Notes under the pieces: model-generated | What the model saw: only the letters and a program-made list of their open reading frames with translations | What the model was told of the DNA's origin: nothing | Databases searched by the model: none | Program-made: the position numbers and the translations under genes | Assembly (NCBI RefSeq): GCF_004348665.1 | Contig: NZ_SMKM01000039.1 | Coordinates: forward strand, 1 to 32,258 | DNA: 32,258 nucleotides | Source of the DNA: Actinomadura sp. GC306 | GTDB taxonomy: Bacteria; Actinomycetota; Actinomycetes; Streptosporangiales; Streptosporangiaceae | Direction of reading: 5' to 3' | Shown here: in pieces, positions 9,964 to 18,267 of the stretch | Layout: each line of letters starts with the position of its first letter | How positions within the stretch are numbered: the stretch's first letter is position 1

Positions 9964-10857
9964 GTGACACGCGCAACGTCCCCCGACCGCACCGCCCTCA
10001 CCGCCGCGGCGGACCCGGCCGAGCCGGCCGAGCCGGCCGAACCGGAGCTGCGGGCGAGCGGGCTCCGGCTGGCCTACGACGACCGCGTGGTGGTCGACGG
10101 CCTCGACCTCGTCGTCCCGCCCGGGAAGATCAGCGCCATCATCGGCGCGAACGCGTGCGGCAAGTCGACGCTGCTGCGCGCGCTCGCCCGCCTGCTGGCG
10201 CCGCGCGGCGGCACCGTCCACCTGGACGGGCGGTCCATCCACGCGATGCCCACCCGGCAGGTCGCGCGGCGCCTCGGCATCCTGCCGCAGTCGCCGGTGG
10301 CACCGGAGGGGCTGACGGTCGTGGACCTGGTCGGCCAAGGCCGCGCCCCGCACCAGACGTGGTGGCGGCAGTGGTCGTCCGCCGACGAGGACGCGGTCAC
10401 CGCGGCGCTGCGCGCGACCGGGACGCTGGAGTACGCCGACCGCCCGGTCGACGAGCTGTCCGGCGGGCAGCGGCAGCGGGCCTGGATCGCGATGGCCGTG
10501 GCCCAGGAGACCCCCGTCCTGCTGCTGGACGAGCCGACCACCTACCTGGACCTCGCGCACCAGGTCGACGTGCTCGACCTGATCGTCGACCTGAACCGGC
10601 ACGAGGGCCGCACCGTGGTCATGGTGCTGCACGACCTGAACCAGGCGTGCCGCTACGCCGACCACGTCATCGTGATGAAGTCCGGCGCGATCGTGGCCGA
10701 GGGACCGCCCGGCGAGGCCGTCGACGCGACGCTGGTCGAGGACGTCTTCGGGCTCCGCTGCCAGGTCACCGCCGACCCGGTCAGCGGCACCCCGCTGGTC
10801 ATCCCGATGGGCCGCCACCACGGCGGCCGGCGGGACGAGGGCCGGGAGAGCGCCTGA
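9964..10857 (+). CDS. Siderophore ABC transporter ATP-binding protein (FepC-like)
   Basis: This is the cytoplasmic ATPase that powers siderophore import. The 297-residue product has Walker A GANACGKST (residues 61-69), Q-loop region LGILPQSPVAPEGLTV, signature LSGGQRQR, Walker B VLLLDEPTTYLD and the H-loop VLHDLNQA, all intact. The start GTG 9964 follows a GGAGG sequence lying at the end of the permease 2 gene. An N-terminal tail carries a short Glu-Pro-Ala repeat (PAEPAEPAEPE) from a 9-nt tandem repeat near 10017-10044, ahead of the ABC domain. It is the last gene of the uptake operon and converges with the monooxygenase gene across a 37-bp gap in which I see no strong hairpin. Confidence 0.96.
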   Translation: MTRATSPDRTALTAAADPAEPAEPAEPELRASGLRLAYDDRVVVDGLDLVVPPGKISAIIGANACGKSTLLRALARLLAPRGGTVHLDGRSIHAMPTRQVARRLGILPQSPVAPEGLTVVDLVGQGRAPHQTWWRQWSSADEDAVTAALRATGTLEYADRPVDELSGGQRQRAWIAMAVAQETPVLLLDEPTTYLDLAHQVDVLDLIVDLNRHEGRTVVMVLHDLNQACRYADHVIVMKSGAIVAEGPPGEAVDATLVEDVFGLRCQVTADPVSGTPLVIPMGRHHGGRRDEGRESA

Positions 10858-10894
10858 ACCGCCTCCCGGCCCCGCCCGCCGGTACGCCCGTCCG

Positions 10895-12211
10895 TCAGCG
10901 GCCCACCGCGTAGGAGTCCCGGGACCGGGCCCGCAGCCGCTCGGCGACCGAGTCGGCGATCTCGCCCGCGCGGACGGCGGTGTTGGACAGCAGCGTGGAG
11001 CCGATGCCGTGCGTGTGCTCGGTGGCGCCCTGCAGGTAGATGCCGCACGCCATCTCCGCGGTGGTGCCGATGCGGTAGTCGCGCTCGACGTCCACCCAGC
11101 CGGAGGGGAGCCGCCGGCAGTACTCGCCCGCCTCGCCCAGCAGGGTCAGCGGGTCGCAGGGCCGGTACCCGGTCGCGTAGACGAGCACGTCGCCGTCCAG
11201 CACGACGCGCTCCCCGGTCGGCATGAACTCCACCGAGGCCCGCACGCCGGCGCCGTCGGCGGCGACGTCCACGATCCGGGAGGCGTTGAGGATGCGCAGC
11301 CGCTCCCGCCCCGCCACCTTCTCCTGGTAGTGCCGCCGGTAGAGCTCGTCGATGAGCTCCAGGTCGACCACCGAGTAGTTGGTGGAGCGGTGGTAGCCCA
11401 TCAGCGTCCGCTTCACCTCCTCGGGCGCGGCGAAGAAGTCGTCGACCGCCTGCGGGTCGAAGACGCGGTTGGCGAACGAGCTGTCGTCGGCGGGCGTGTA
11501 GCCGTACTTGGCGAAGACCGCGCACACCTCGGCGCCGGTGAACGTCCGGTGCAGGTAGTCGGTGACCTCCGCGGCGCTCTGCCCGGCGCCCACGACGAGC
11601 AGCCGCCGGGGGTCGCGCAGGCCGGGCGCGCGGTGGAGCAGGTCCTCGCTGTGCCAGATGCGGTCGCCGGCCACCGTGCCCTCGGGCAGGACCGGCTCCA
11701 GGCCGGCGGCGACCACGAGGTTGCGGGTGCGCCGGGTGATGAGCTCGGCCGAGGAGCCGCCCCGCCGGACGACCACGTCGAGGTACTCGACGGCGCCATC
11801 GGAGGTGACGGGTGTGACCCCCACCACTTCCGATCCGTATTCGACCTGGTCGCCGAATGCCGAGGCGGCCCAGTCGAGGTAGTCGTGGAATTCGGCCCGC
11901 GAGGGGAACATCGTCTTGTGGTTGATGAAGTCGGGGAGCCGGCCGCGGTCCTGCAGGTAGCTGAGGAAGCCGAACCCGCTGGCCGGATTCCGCAGCGTGA
12001 CCAGGTCCTTGAGAAAGGACACCTGCATGGTCGTGCCGTCGATGAGCATTCCCCGGTGCCAGCCGAATCGCGGCTGTTTCTCCAGGAACACCGCGTCGAT
12101 CGCCTCGCCGTGCCGCGCCTGCCGCTCCCGCAGCGCTATCGCCAGCGCGAGGTTCGAGGGACCGAAGCCGATTCCGACGAGATCGTGGACATGCGTGTCC
12201 GAAGAGAGCAT
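10895..12211 (-). CDS. L-ornithine N5-monooxygenase (SidA/PvdA/CchB family)
   Basis: This FAD- and NADPH-dependent enzyme hydroxylates the side-chain nitrogen of ornithine (lysine is a less likely substrate), the first step in making hydroxamate ligands. The 438 residues show FAD-binding GIGFGPSNLA (13-22), substrate and flavin region FLKDLVTLRNPASGFGFLSYL (67-87), NADPH-binding GAGQSA (208-213) and the family motif ATGY (346-349). The start ATG 12211 has GGAAAGG nine bases upstream. It is divergent from the formyltransferase gene, which would act on its product N5-hydroxyornithine, and two iron boxes lie between them. Ornithine rather than lysine is inferred from the formyltransferase partner. 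Confidence 0.95.
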   Translation of the reverse strand: MLSSDTHVHDLVGIGFGPSNLALAIALRERQARHGEAIDAVFLEKQPRFGWHRGMLIDGTTMQVSFLKDLVTLRNPASGFGFLSYLQDRGRLPDFINHKTMFPSRAEFHDYLDWAASAFGDQVEYGSEVVGVTPVTSDGAVEYLDVVVRRGGSSAELITRRTRNLVVAAGLEPVLPEGTVAGDRIWHSEDLLHRAPGLRDPRRLLVVGAGQSAAEVTDYLHRTFTGAEVCAVFAKYGYTPADDSSFANRVFDPQAVDDFFAAPEEVKRTLMGYHRSTNYSVVDLELIDELYRRHYQEKVAGRERLRILNASRIVDVAADGAGVRASVEFMPTGERVVLDGDVLVYATGYRPCDPLTLLGEAGEYCRRLPSGWVDVERDYRIGTTAEMACGIYLQGATEHTHGIGSTLLSNTAVRAGEIADSVAERLRARSRDSYAVGR

Positions 12212-12329
12212 GGACGGGGCCTTTCCGGGGGGACGGTACTGGGCCGGGTAGGAGCAGCGCCGGGTCGGCGGCGGCCGCGACCCGGCACATTCACCCGGGC
12301 CATCGACTTCCCCTGATCCGGCACATGTT

Positions 12330-12348
12330 TTAGGTTAGGTTTACCTAA
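12330..12348. promoter_or_regulatory. Iron box (DmdR/IdeR-type operator) 3
   Basis: TTAGGTTAGGTTTACCTAA matches the iron-box consensus at 17 of 19 positions, the best in the window. It lies between the divergent monooxygenase and formyltransferase genes. Confidence 0.92.
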
Positions 12349-12349
12349 T

Positions 12350-12368
12350 GTAGGTGAGCCTAACCTTC
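12350..12368. promoter_or_regulatory. Iron box (DmdR/IdeR-type operator) 4, abutting box 3
   Basis: GTAGGTGAGCCTAACCTTC matches the consensus at 14 of 19 positions; the core AGGTGAGCCTAACCT is strong. It starts exactly 20 bp after box 3, about two helical turns, suggesting that two repressor dimer pairs bind side by side. It is 26 bp upstream of the formyltransferase start. Confidence 0.75.
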
Positions 12369-12394
12369 CTCGATCGACGGCACAAGGAGGCCAT

Positions 12395-13342
12395 ATGCGG
12401 GTCGTGATGTTCGGCTACCAGACCTGGGGACACCGCACGCTCCGGGCACTGCTGGAGTCGGATCACGAGGTCGTCCTGGTCGTCACGCATCCCAAGAGCG
12501 ACCACGCCTACGAGAAGATCTGGGACGACTCGGTCGCCGACCTGGCCGCCGAGCACGGCGTGCCTGTCCTGCTGCGCAACCGTCCCGACGACGAGGAGCT
12601 GATGAGCCGCCTGAAGGAAGCGGACCCTGACCTGATCGTCGCCAACAACTGGCGCACGTGGATACCGCCGGAGATCTTCGGCCTCCCCCGGCACGGCACG
12701 CTCAACGTCCACGACTCGCTGCTGCCCGCCTACGCCGGCTTCTCCCCGATCATCTGGGCGCTCATCAACGGCGAGGAGGAGGTCGGCGTCACCGCGCACA
12801 TGATGAACGAGGACCTCGACGCCGGCGACATCGTCGTCCAGCGGGCCGTCCCGGTCGGCCCGGCCGACACCGCCGCCGACCTGTTCCACCGCACCGTCGA
12901 CCTCATCGGCCCGATCGTCGCCGAGGCGCTCGACTTCATCGCGTCCGGCCGCACCGACTTCACCCCGCAGGACCGCTCGAAGGCCAGCTTCTTCCACAAG
13001 CGCTCCATCGAGGACGGCCGCATCGACTGGACCTGGCCGGCCGAGGACATCGAGCGCCTCGTCCGCGCGCAGTGCGACCCGTACCCCAACGCCTTCACCC
13101 ACTACAAGGGCGAGCGCGTCCGCGTCCTGAAGGCGTCGGTCTCCGAAGGCGTCTACGGGGGCACCCCCGGCCGCGTCTTCATCCGCGAGGGCGCCGGGAT
13201 CGTCATCGTCGCCGGGGCCGACGCCCGCCGCGGCCGGAGCCGCGGCCTGGTGATCGAACGCGTCCGCACCGAGGACGGCACCGACCTGCCCGCCACCGAG
13301 TACTTCCGCAAGATGGGCGGCTACCTCACCGACCGGCCATGA
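12395..13342 (+). CDS. N5-hydroxyornithine formyltransferase (CchA-like, methionyl-tRNA formyltransferase fold)
   Basis: This enzyme is predicted to move a formyl group from 10-formyltetrahydrofolate to N5-hydroxyornithine, giving the bidentate hydroxamate ligand of formylated siderophores. The 315 residues begin MRVVMFGYQTWG and show the formyltransferase core LNVHDSLLPAYAGFSPI with Asn104 and His106, then DAGDI with the catalytic Asp (about 145). The C-terminal domain resembles Fmt (YPNAFTHYKGERVRVLKA). AAGGAGG lies just before ATG 12395. The siderophore role rather than initiator-tRNA formylation is inferred from the iron boxes, the divergent monooxygenase and the NRPS. The stop overlaps the start of the M20 peptidase gene (ATGA), so the two are translationally coupled. 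Confidence 0.92.
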   Translation: MRVVMFGYQTWGHRTLRALLESDHEVVLVVTHPKSDHAYEKIWDDSVADLAAEHGVPVLLRNRPDDEELMSRLKEADPDLIVANNWRTWIPPEIFGLPRHGTLNVHDSLLPAYAGFSPIIWALINGEEEVGVTAHMMNEDLDAGDIVVQRAVPVGPADTAADLFHRTVDLIGPIVAEALDFIASGRTDFTPQDRSKASFFHKRSIEDGRIDWTWPAEDIERLVRAQCDPYPNAFTHYKGERVRVLKASVSEGVYGGTPGRVFIREGAGIVIVAGADARRGRSRGLVIERVRTEDGTDLPATEYFRKMGGYLTDRP

Positions 13343-14586
13343 CCGGGGCCGCCGCGCACGGGCCGGACTCGGCGATGGCCGGCCTGCTCGCCGAACTCGT
13401 CCGCATCCCCAGCGTCGGCGGCTCGCCGGCCGAGACCGGGATCCAGGACCGCCTCGCCGCGTGGCTGCGGGACGAGGGCCTCGACGTCGACCACTGGCCC
13501 ATCCCCGTCGACGCCCTCACCGCCGAGGAGGACTTCCCCGGCATGGAGGCCGCGCGCACCGGGGCGTGGGGCGTGGTCGGCCGGCTCCCCGGCACCGGCG
13601 GCGGCCGCTCCCTGCTGCTGACCTGCCATGTCGACGTCGTGCCGCCGGGCGACCCGTCCGCCTGGACCGGCGACCCGTTCGGCGGGCGCATCGAGGGCGA
13701 TCGGCTCTACGGGCGCGGCGCCTGCGACATGAAGGGCGGCCTGGTCGCCGCCCTGTTCGCGGTGCGCGCCCTGCGCCGCGTGCGGCTGCGCGGGGACGTG
13801 CTGATCGCCTGCGTCCCCGGCGAGGAGGACGGCGGCCTCGGCGGCTACGCCCTGCTGAGGCGCGGCTGGCGGGCCGACGCCTGCGTCATCCCCGAGCCGA
13901 CCGGCCTCGGCGTCGTTCCGGCCAACGCGGGGGCGCTGACGTTCCGGCTCCGGATCCGCGGGCGGGGCGCCCACGCGGCGCGCCGCGACGCCGGGGTCAG
14001 CGCGGTGGAGCTGTTCCTGCCGGTGTTCACCGCGCTCCGCGACCTGGAGCGGCGCCGCAACACGGGCGCCGACCCGCTGATGGCGCGCTGGCGGCTGCCC
14101 TACGCGATCGAGATCGGCACCGTCCACGCGGGCGACTGGTCGTCCACCGTCCCGGACGGCCTGGTCGCCGAGGGCCGGATCGGCGTCGCCCTGGACGAGC
14201 CCGAGCACGCCGCTCGCGCGGCCCTCGAACGGACGGTCGCCAACGTCTGCGCCTCGGACGACTGGCTGTCCCGCCACCCCGTCGAGGTCGAGTGGTGGGG
14301 CGGCCGGTTCGCGTCCTGCCGTCTCCCCCACCGCGACAACGGCCTGCTGGAGGGCATCACCAAGGCCCACACCGGGGTCACGGGCGAGGAGCCCGCCGTC
14401 TGGGGCGCCCCGTACGGCAGTGACCTGCGCATCCTCACCGGCCTAGGCGGCATCCCGACCGTCCAGTACGGCCCAGGGGACGTCGCCCAGATGCACGCCC
14501 CCGACGAGCACGTCTCCCTGACCGAGGTGGCGACGGCGGCCCGGACGCTGACAGCCCTGGCCCTCTCCTACTGCGAAGCCCACTGA
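13339..14586 (+). CDS. M20-family metallopeptidase (ArgE/DapE/acetylornithine deacetylase-like)
   Basis: This is a zinc-dependent amide hydrolase of 415 residues. Visible metal and catalytic residues are His97 (TCHVDVVP), Asp130 (GRGACDMKGG), Glu162-Glu163 (PGEEDGG), Glu186 (IPEPT) and a C-terminal His (QMHAPDEH). The lid domain includes RGRGAHAARRDAGVSAVE. The set is complete, so an active enzyme is likely. ATG 13339 overlaps the formyltransferase stop by four bases, placing it under the same iron control. Its role is not known from sequence. It could supply ornithine by deacylation, remove an acyl group during siderophore maturation, or cleave the imported siderophore to release iron. Confidence 0.9.
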   Translation: MTGAAAHGPDSAMAGLLAELVRIPSVGGSPAETGIQDRLAAWLRDEGLDVDHWPIPVDALTAEEDFPGMEAARTGAWGVVGRLPGTGGGRSLLLTCHVDVVPPGDPSAWTGDPFGGRIEGDRLYGRGACDMKGGLVAALFAVRALRRVRLRGDVLIACVPGEEDGGLGGYALLRRGWRADACVIPEPTGLGVVPANAGALTFRLRIRGRGAHAARRDAGVSAVELFLPVFTALRDLERRRNTGADPLMARWRLPYAIEIGTVHAGDWSSTVPDGLVAEGRIGVALDEPEHAARAALERTVANVCASDDWLSRHPVEVEWWGGRFASCRLPHRDNGLLEGITKAHTGVTGEEPAVWGAPYGSDLRILTGLGGIPTVQYGPGDVAQMHAPDEHVSLTEVATAARTLTALALSYCEAH

Positions 14587-14621
14587 GGACGAAAGTCCCT
14601 GTCCCGCCCGACATGGTTCCC
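14586..14621 (+). promoter_or_regulatory. DosR/DevR-like box pair upstream of hemerythrin
   Basis: AGGACGAAAGTCCCT (14586-14600) matches the mycobacterial DosR core GGGACTWWAGTCCC at 12 of 14 positions and overlaps the stop codon of the M20 peptidase gene. A much weaker second half-site-like element, CCGACATGGTTCCC (14608-14621), is centred about 22 bp downstream. Such pairs typify promoters induced by hypoxia or nitric oxide. The same 15-mer with two changes lies before the flavodoxin gene at 30156. Confidence 0.6.
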
Positions 14622-14701
14622 TACCGGCGCGCCCCATCCCCCGGAGACGATGAAGGGGATCGGCGAACGTCGTCAAGGGGAACGTCACCGGAGGGGACGC
14701 C

Positions 14702-15154
14702 ATGTGCAATTACTGCGGTTGCCGGGACTTCCCGCTGATCGGCCGGCTGTCACGGGAGCACGTGGAGATCGAGGAGGCCGCCGGGGAGCTGCGGCGGGCC
14801 ATCGGCCAGGGCCGGTACGGCGACGCCGTGCCGCTGCTGGACGAGCTGCTGGGCCTGCTGACGCCGCACACGGGCACCGAGGAGAGCGGCCTCTTCGCCG
14901 AACTGCGGGCCGAGGGCTCGCTCGCCGCGGAGGTGGCGCGGCTCTGCGCCGAGCACGAGGAGATCCACGGCGTGCTCGGGGCGGTCGACCGCCGGGACCC
15001 GGACTGGGACGCCGTGCTCGGCGCCCTCGGGAAGCTGCGCGAGCACATCGACCACGAGGAGCACGGCCTGTTCCCGGCGTCCATCGTCATGCTCGGGATG
15101 GACGCGTGGGACCGCATCACCCCCGCCGGGACGGCGGCCGGGCCCGTCGCCTGA
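14702..15154 (+). CDS. Hemerythrin HHE domain protein with N-terminal cysteine cluster
   Basis: This is a cytoplasmic four-helix protein of 150 residues predicted to hold a non-haem di-iron centre that binds O2 or NO, or senses redox state. Candidate ligands are His20 (REHVEIEE), His56 with Glu60 (HTGTE), His85 (AEHEEIH) and His115/His118 with Glu119 (EHIDHEEH). The protein starts MCNYCGC, with Cys2, Cys5 and Cys7, a possible extra metal or redox site. GGAGGGG precedes ATG 14702. It is preceded by a DosR-like box, stands alone between the siderophore locus and the urease operon, and is separated from ureA by 83 bp. Confidence 0.9.
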   Translation: MCNYCGCRDFPLIGRLSREHVEIEEAAGELRRAIGQGRYGDAVPLLDELLGLLTPHTGTEESGLFAELRAEGSLAAEVARLCAEHEEIHGVLGAVDRRDPDWDAVLGALGKLREHIDHEEHGLFPASIVMLGMDAWDRITPAGTAAGPVA

Positions 15155-15170
15155 GGTCCCGCGGCGCGGC

Positions 15171-15217
15171 GTTAAGTCGCCGTTAAATCGATGTTGCATT
15201 CCGTTCGCGCCCGTATC
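15171..15217. promoter_or_regulatory. 11-bp periodic GTTAA array upstream of ureA (GlnR-like)
   Basis: GTTAA at 15171 and 15182 and GTTGC at 15193 recur at exactly 11-bp steps, followed by GTTCG at 15203 and GTATC at 15213 at 10-bp steps. Read on the other strand this is GCAAC-n6-TTAAC-n6-TTAAC. GlnR boxes of actinomycetes are built from such pentamers spaced by six bases, and ureA is a known GlnR target in the group. PhoP boxes also have 11-bp direct repeats, so PhoP is an alternative. Confidence 0.55.
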
Positions 15218-15224
15218 GCGCCGG

Positions 15225-15230
15225 TAGTGT
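15225..15230 (+). promoter_or_regulatory. -10 element of a probable leaderless ureA promoter
   Basis: TAGTGT fits the TANNNT -10 pattern and ends seven bases before GTG 15238, the spacing of leaderless actinobacterial transcripts. No Shine-Dalgarno sequence precedes that GTG. No good -35 hexamer is evident, consistent with an activator-dependent promoter. Confidence 0.5.
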
Positions 15231-15237
15231 GCCGACC

Positions 15238-15540
15238 GTGTTGATCAGCCCTCACGAGCAGGAACGCCTGCTCCTGCATGTCGCGGCGTCGGTCGCGCGC
15301 GAGCGCCGCGGCCGGGGGCTGCGGCTGAACCAGCCGGAGGCGACCGCGCTCATCGCGGTCCACGTGCTGGAGGGCGCCCGCGACGGGCGCTCGGTCGCCG
15401 AGCTGATGGAGTCCGGCCGCGCGGTGCTCACCCGGGAGGACGTCATGGAGGGCGTCCCCGAGATGCTCGACTCGGTGCAGATGGAGGCGACGTTCCCCGA
15501 CGGCACCAAGCTCGTCACCGTGCACAGGCCGATCCCGTGA
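15238..15540 (+). CDS. ureA: Urease subunit gamma
   Basis: This is the small structural subunit of urease, which hydrolyses urea to ammonia and carbamate. From GTG 15238 it has 100 residues, the usual family length, beginning [48 protein letters not shown] and [28 protein letters not shown] are classic UreA sequences. An upstream in-frame GTG at 15229 would add three residues and is less likely given family length and the -10 spacing. First gene of ureABCFGD; the stop overlaps the ureB start (GTGA). Confidence 0.97.
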   Translation: MLISPHEQERLLLHVAASVARERRGRGLRLNQPEATALIAVHVLEGARDGRSVAELMESGRAVLTREDVMEGVPEMLDSVQMEATFPDGTKLVTVHRPIP

Positions 15541-15866
15541 CGGCGCGCCCGCTCGTCCCCGGCGAGGTCGTGCCGGCGGACGCCCCGCCGGTCCGGCTCA
15601 ACCCCGGGCGCGCCCGCGTCCGCGTGACCGTCGCCAACACCGGCGACCGGCCCGTCCAGGTCGGCTCCCACTACCACTTCGCGGTGGCGAACCCGGCGCT
15701 GGAGTTCGACCGCGACGCCGCCCGGGGGCACCGGCTGGACGTCCCCGCCGGAACCGCGGTGCGCTTCGAGCCCGGACTGACCCGGGAGGTCGCCCTGGTC
15801 CCGCTGGCCGGGCTGCGGGTGGTCCCCGGACTGCGGACGGACCGGGCGGGTGCGCTGGATGACTGA
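15537..15866 (+). CDS. ureB: Urease subunit beta
   Basis: This is the second structural subunit of urease, 109 residues. It opens with the family signature [43 protein letters not shown] and has the [24 protein letters not shown] core. GTG 15537 overlaps the ureA stop by four bases, and the gene's own end overlaps the ureC start by eight bases, so translation of the three structural genes is coupled. A separate ureA and ureB (not fused) is the usual bacterial arrangement. Confidence 0.97.
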   Translation: MTARPLVPGEVVPADAPPVRLNPGRARVRVTVANTGDRPVQVGSHYHFAVANPALEFDRDAARGHRLDVPAGTAVRFEPGLTREVALVPLAGLRVVPGLRTDRAGALDD

Positions 15867-17577
15867 GCTGTCGCGGGCCCGGTACGCCCAGATGTACGGC
15901 CCCACCGCCGGGGACCGGGTCCGGCTGGCCGACACCGACCTGTTCATCGAGGTCACCGAGGACCGCAGCCGCGGCGCGGGCGCCGGCGACGAGGTGGTCT
16001 TCGGCGGCGGGAAGGTGATCCGCGAGTCGATGGGGCAGGCCCGCGCCACCCGCGCCGAGGGTGCCCTGGACCTGGTGATCACCGGCGCGGTGGTCCTCGA
16101 CCACTGGGGCGTCGTGAAGGCCGACGTCGGGGTCCGCGACGGCAGGATCGTCGCGCTCGGCAAGGCCGGCAACCCCGACACGATGGACGGTGTCCACCCC
16201 GGTCTCGTCATCGGCCCGTCCACCGAGGTCCTCGCCGGCAACGGCCGCATCCTGACCGCGGGCGCCGTGGACTCCCACGTCCACCTCATCTGCCCGCAGC
16301 TCCTGGAGGAGGCGCTCGGCTCCGGGGTCACCACCGTGATCGGCGGCGGCACCGGCCCCGCCGAGGGGTCCAAGGCCACCACCGTGACGGGCGCCTGGTA
16401 CCTCGGCCGGATGCTGGAGGCGCTCGACGCCTGGCCGGTGAACGTCGCACTGCTCGGCAAGGGCAACACGGTCGGCGAGGAGGCGCTGTGGGAGCAGCTG
16501 CGCGCCGGGGCGGCCGGGTTCAAGCTGCATGAGGACTGGGGCTCCACCCCCGCGGCCATCGACGCGTGCCTGCGCGTCGCCGACGCGTCCGGCGTCCAGG
16601 CCGCGCTGCACTCCGACACCCTCAACGAGGCCGGGTACGTCGAGTCGACGCTCGCCGCCATCGCCGGCCGGTCGGTGCACGCCTACCACACCGAGGGCGC
16701 CGGGGGCGGGCACGCGCCCGACATCATCACCATCGCCGGGCACCCCAACGTCCTGCCCTCGTCGACGAATCCGACCCGGCCGCACACCGTCAACACCCTC
16801 GACGAGCACCTCGACATGCTCATGGTGTGCCACCACCTCGACCCGTCGGTGCCCGAGGACCTCGCCTTCGCCGAGTCGCGCATCCGGCCCACGACCATGG
16901 CCGCCGAGGACGTCCTGCACGACCTCGGCGCCATCTCGATGATCGGCTCGGACTCGCAGGCCATGGGCCGAATCGGCGAGACCGTGCTGCGGACCTGGCA
17001 GACCGCGCACGTGATGAAGCTGCGCCGCGGCCCGCTGGACGGGCCGGGCGACCCTGCCGACAACCTGCGGGCCCGCCGCTACGTCGCCAAGTACACGATC
17101 AACCCGGCGATCGCGCACGGCCTCGACGCCGAGGTCGGCTCCGTCGAGCCGGGCAAGCTCGCCGACCTGGTGCTGTGGCACCCCGCCTACTTCGGCGTCC
17201 GCCCCCAGGTCGTGCTGAAGGGCGGGATGATCGCGTGGGCGGCGATGGGCGACGCCAACGCCTCGATCCCCACGCCGCAGCCGGTGCTGCCGCGCCCCAT
17301 GTTCGGGGCCGCCCCGCTCACCGCGGCGGGCACGTCCGTGCACTTCGTGTCCCCCGCCGCCCTCGACGCGGGCATCACCGGCCGGCTGGCGGTCCGCCGC
17401 GACCTGGTCCCGGTCAAGGACACCCGCGGGATCGGCAAGCGGGACATGCGCCTCAACGACGCGCTGCCGCGCATCGAGGTCGACCCCGACACGTTCACCG
17501 TCTCCATCGACGGCGACGAGGTCGAGCCCGCCCCGGCGGCGGAACTGCCGATGGCCCAGCGCTACTTCCTGTTCTGA
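15859..17577 (+). CDS. ureC: Urease subunit alpha, catalytic nickel subunit
   Basis: This is the catalytic subunit of urease, 572 residues, full length. All active-site residues are visible: nickel ligands His140 and His142 (DSHVHLICP), the lysine to be carbamylated Lys222 (GFKLHEDWG), His251 (ALHSDTLNE), His277 ([11 protein letters not shown]) and Asp365 (GSDSQAMGR). The mobile-flap Cys324 and catalytic His325 lie in [25 protein letters not shown] 15859 is chosen because [26 protein letters not shown] is the normal family start; an upstream in-frame GTG at 15850 is unlikely. The end overlaps the ureF start by one base. Confidence 0.98.
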   Translation: MTELSRARYAQMYGPTAGDRVRLADTDLFIEVTEDRSRGAGAGDEVVFGGGKVIRESMGQARATRAEGALDLVITGAVVLDHWGVVKADVGVRDGRIVALGKAGNPDTMDGVHPGLVIGPSTEVLAGNGRILTAGAVDSHVHLICPQLLEEALGSGVTTVIGGGTGPAEGSKATTVTGAWYLGRMLEALDAWPVNVALLGKGNTVGEEALWEQLRAGAAGFKLHEDWGSTPAAIDACLRVADASGVQAALHSDTLNEAGYVESTLAAIAGRSVHAYHTEGAGGGHAPDIITIAGHPNVLPSSTNPTRPHTVNTLDEHLDMLMVCHHLDPSVPEDLAFAESRIRPTTMAAEDVLHDLGAISMIGSDSQAMGRIGETVLRTWQTAHVMKLRRGPLDGPGDPADNLRARRYVAKYTINPAIAHGLDAEVGSVEPGKLADLVLWHPAYFGVRPQVVLKGGMIAWAAMGDANASIPTPQPVLPRPMFGAAPLTAAGTSVHFVSPAALDAGITGRLAVRRDLVPVKDTRGIGKRDMRLNDALPRIEVDPDTFTVSIDGDEVEPAPAAELPMAQRYFLF

Positions 17578-18254
17578 TGGTCCTGCCCGCGCCGCTGCTG
17601 CTCCTGGCCGACTCCCGGCTGCCCGCGGGCGGCCACGCCCACTCGGGCGGCCTGGAGCCCGCGGCGGCGGCCGGCGCGGTCACCGACGTGCCGACGCTGG
17701 CCGACTTCCTGCGCGGGCGCCTCGCGACCGCCGGCCTCGTCACCGCCGCCCTCGCGGCGTCCGCCTGCGCCCATGCCGGCCGCATGGGCCCGAAAGGGTG
17801 GGCCGTGCTCGACGCCGAGACGGACGCCCGGATGCCGTCCCCCGCGCAGCGGCGGGCCTCCCGGTCCCAGGGCAGGTCGCTGCTGCGCGCCGTCCGCACC
17901 GCCGCGCCGCACCCGGCGCTCGACGCGCTCGCGGACCTCCCGGCGCCGCACCACCCGCTCGTCCTCGGCGCCGCCGTCGCCGCGGCCGGCGGCACACCCG
18001 CGCACGCGGCCTCGGTCGCCGCGTACGGCGCGGTCACCGGACCCGCGTCGGCGGCCGTGCGGCTGCTCGCCCTGGACCCGCTCGCCGTGCACGCCGCGCT
18101 CGCGGGGCTCGCGCCGCAGGTGGACGCCGTCGCCGCGGAGGCGGCCGGCTATGCCGACGGCGACCCCGCCGCCTGCCCCGCCGCGTCGGCGCCCGCGCTC
18201 GACGTCTTCGCCGAGCTGCACCCGCGGGCGGACATGCGCCTGTTCGAATCGTGA
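17577..18254 (+). CDS. ureF: Urease accessory protein UreF
   Basis: UreF joins UreD and UreG in the complex that loads carbon dioxide and nickel into apo-urease, acting as a GTPase-modulating partner of UreG. The 225-residue product begins with [21 protein letters not shown], the conserved UreF N-terminus, and ends with the characteristic [11 protein letters not shown]. The middle is alanine-rich and helical. ATG 17577 overlaps the ureC stop (TGATG). The gap to ureG is only 13 bp, containing GAGAGGA. Confidence 0.94.
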   Translation: MVLPAPLLLLADSRLPAGGHAHSGGLEPAAAAGAVTDVPTLADFLRGRLATAGLVTAALAASACAHAGRMGPKGWAVLDAETDARMPSPAQRRASRSQGRSLLRAVRTAAPHPALDALADLPAPHHPLVLGAAVAAAGGTPAHAASVAAYGAVTGPASAAVRLLALDPLAVHAALAGLAPQVDAVAAEAAGYADGDPAACPAASAPALDVFAELHPRADMRLFES

Positions 18255-18267
18255 CGAGAGGACCCCG

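Noticed and set aside
10017..10044. The 9-nt repeat in the ATPase gene as a regulatory or phase-variable repeat.
   Set aside because: It is in frame, short, and encodes a Pro-Ala-Glu linker; no sign of a switch.
12395..13342. Housekeeping methionyl-tRNA formyltransferase (fmt).
   Set aside because: No def or other translation gene is adjacent. Iron boxes, the divergent ornithine monooxygenase and coupling to the M20 gene favour the siderophore formyltransferase.
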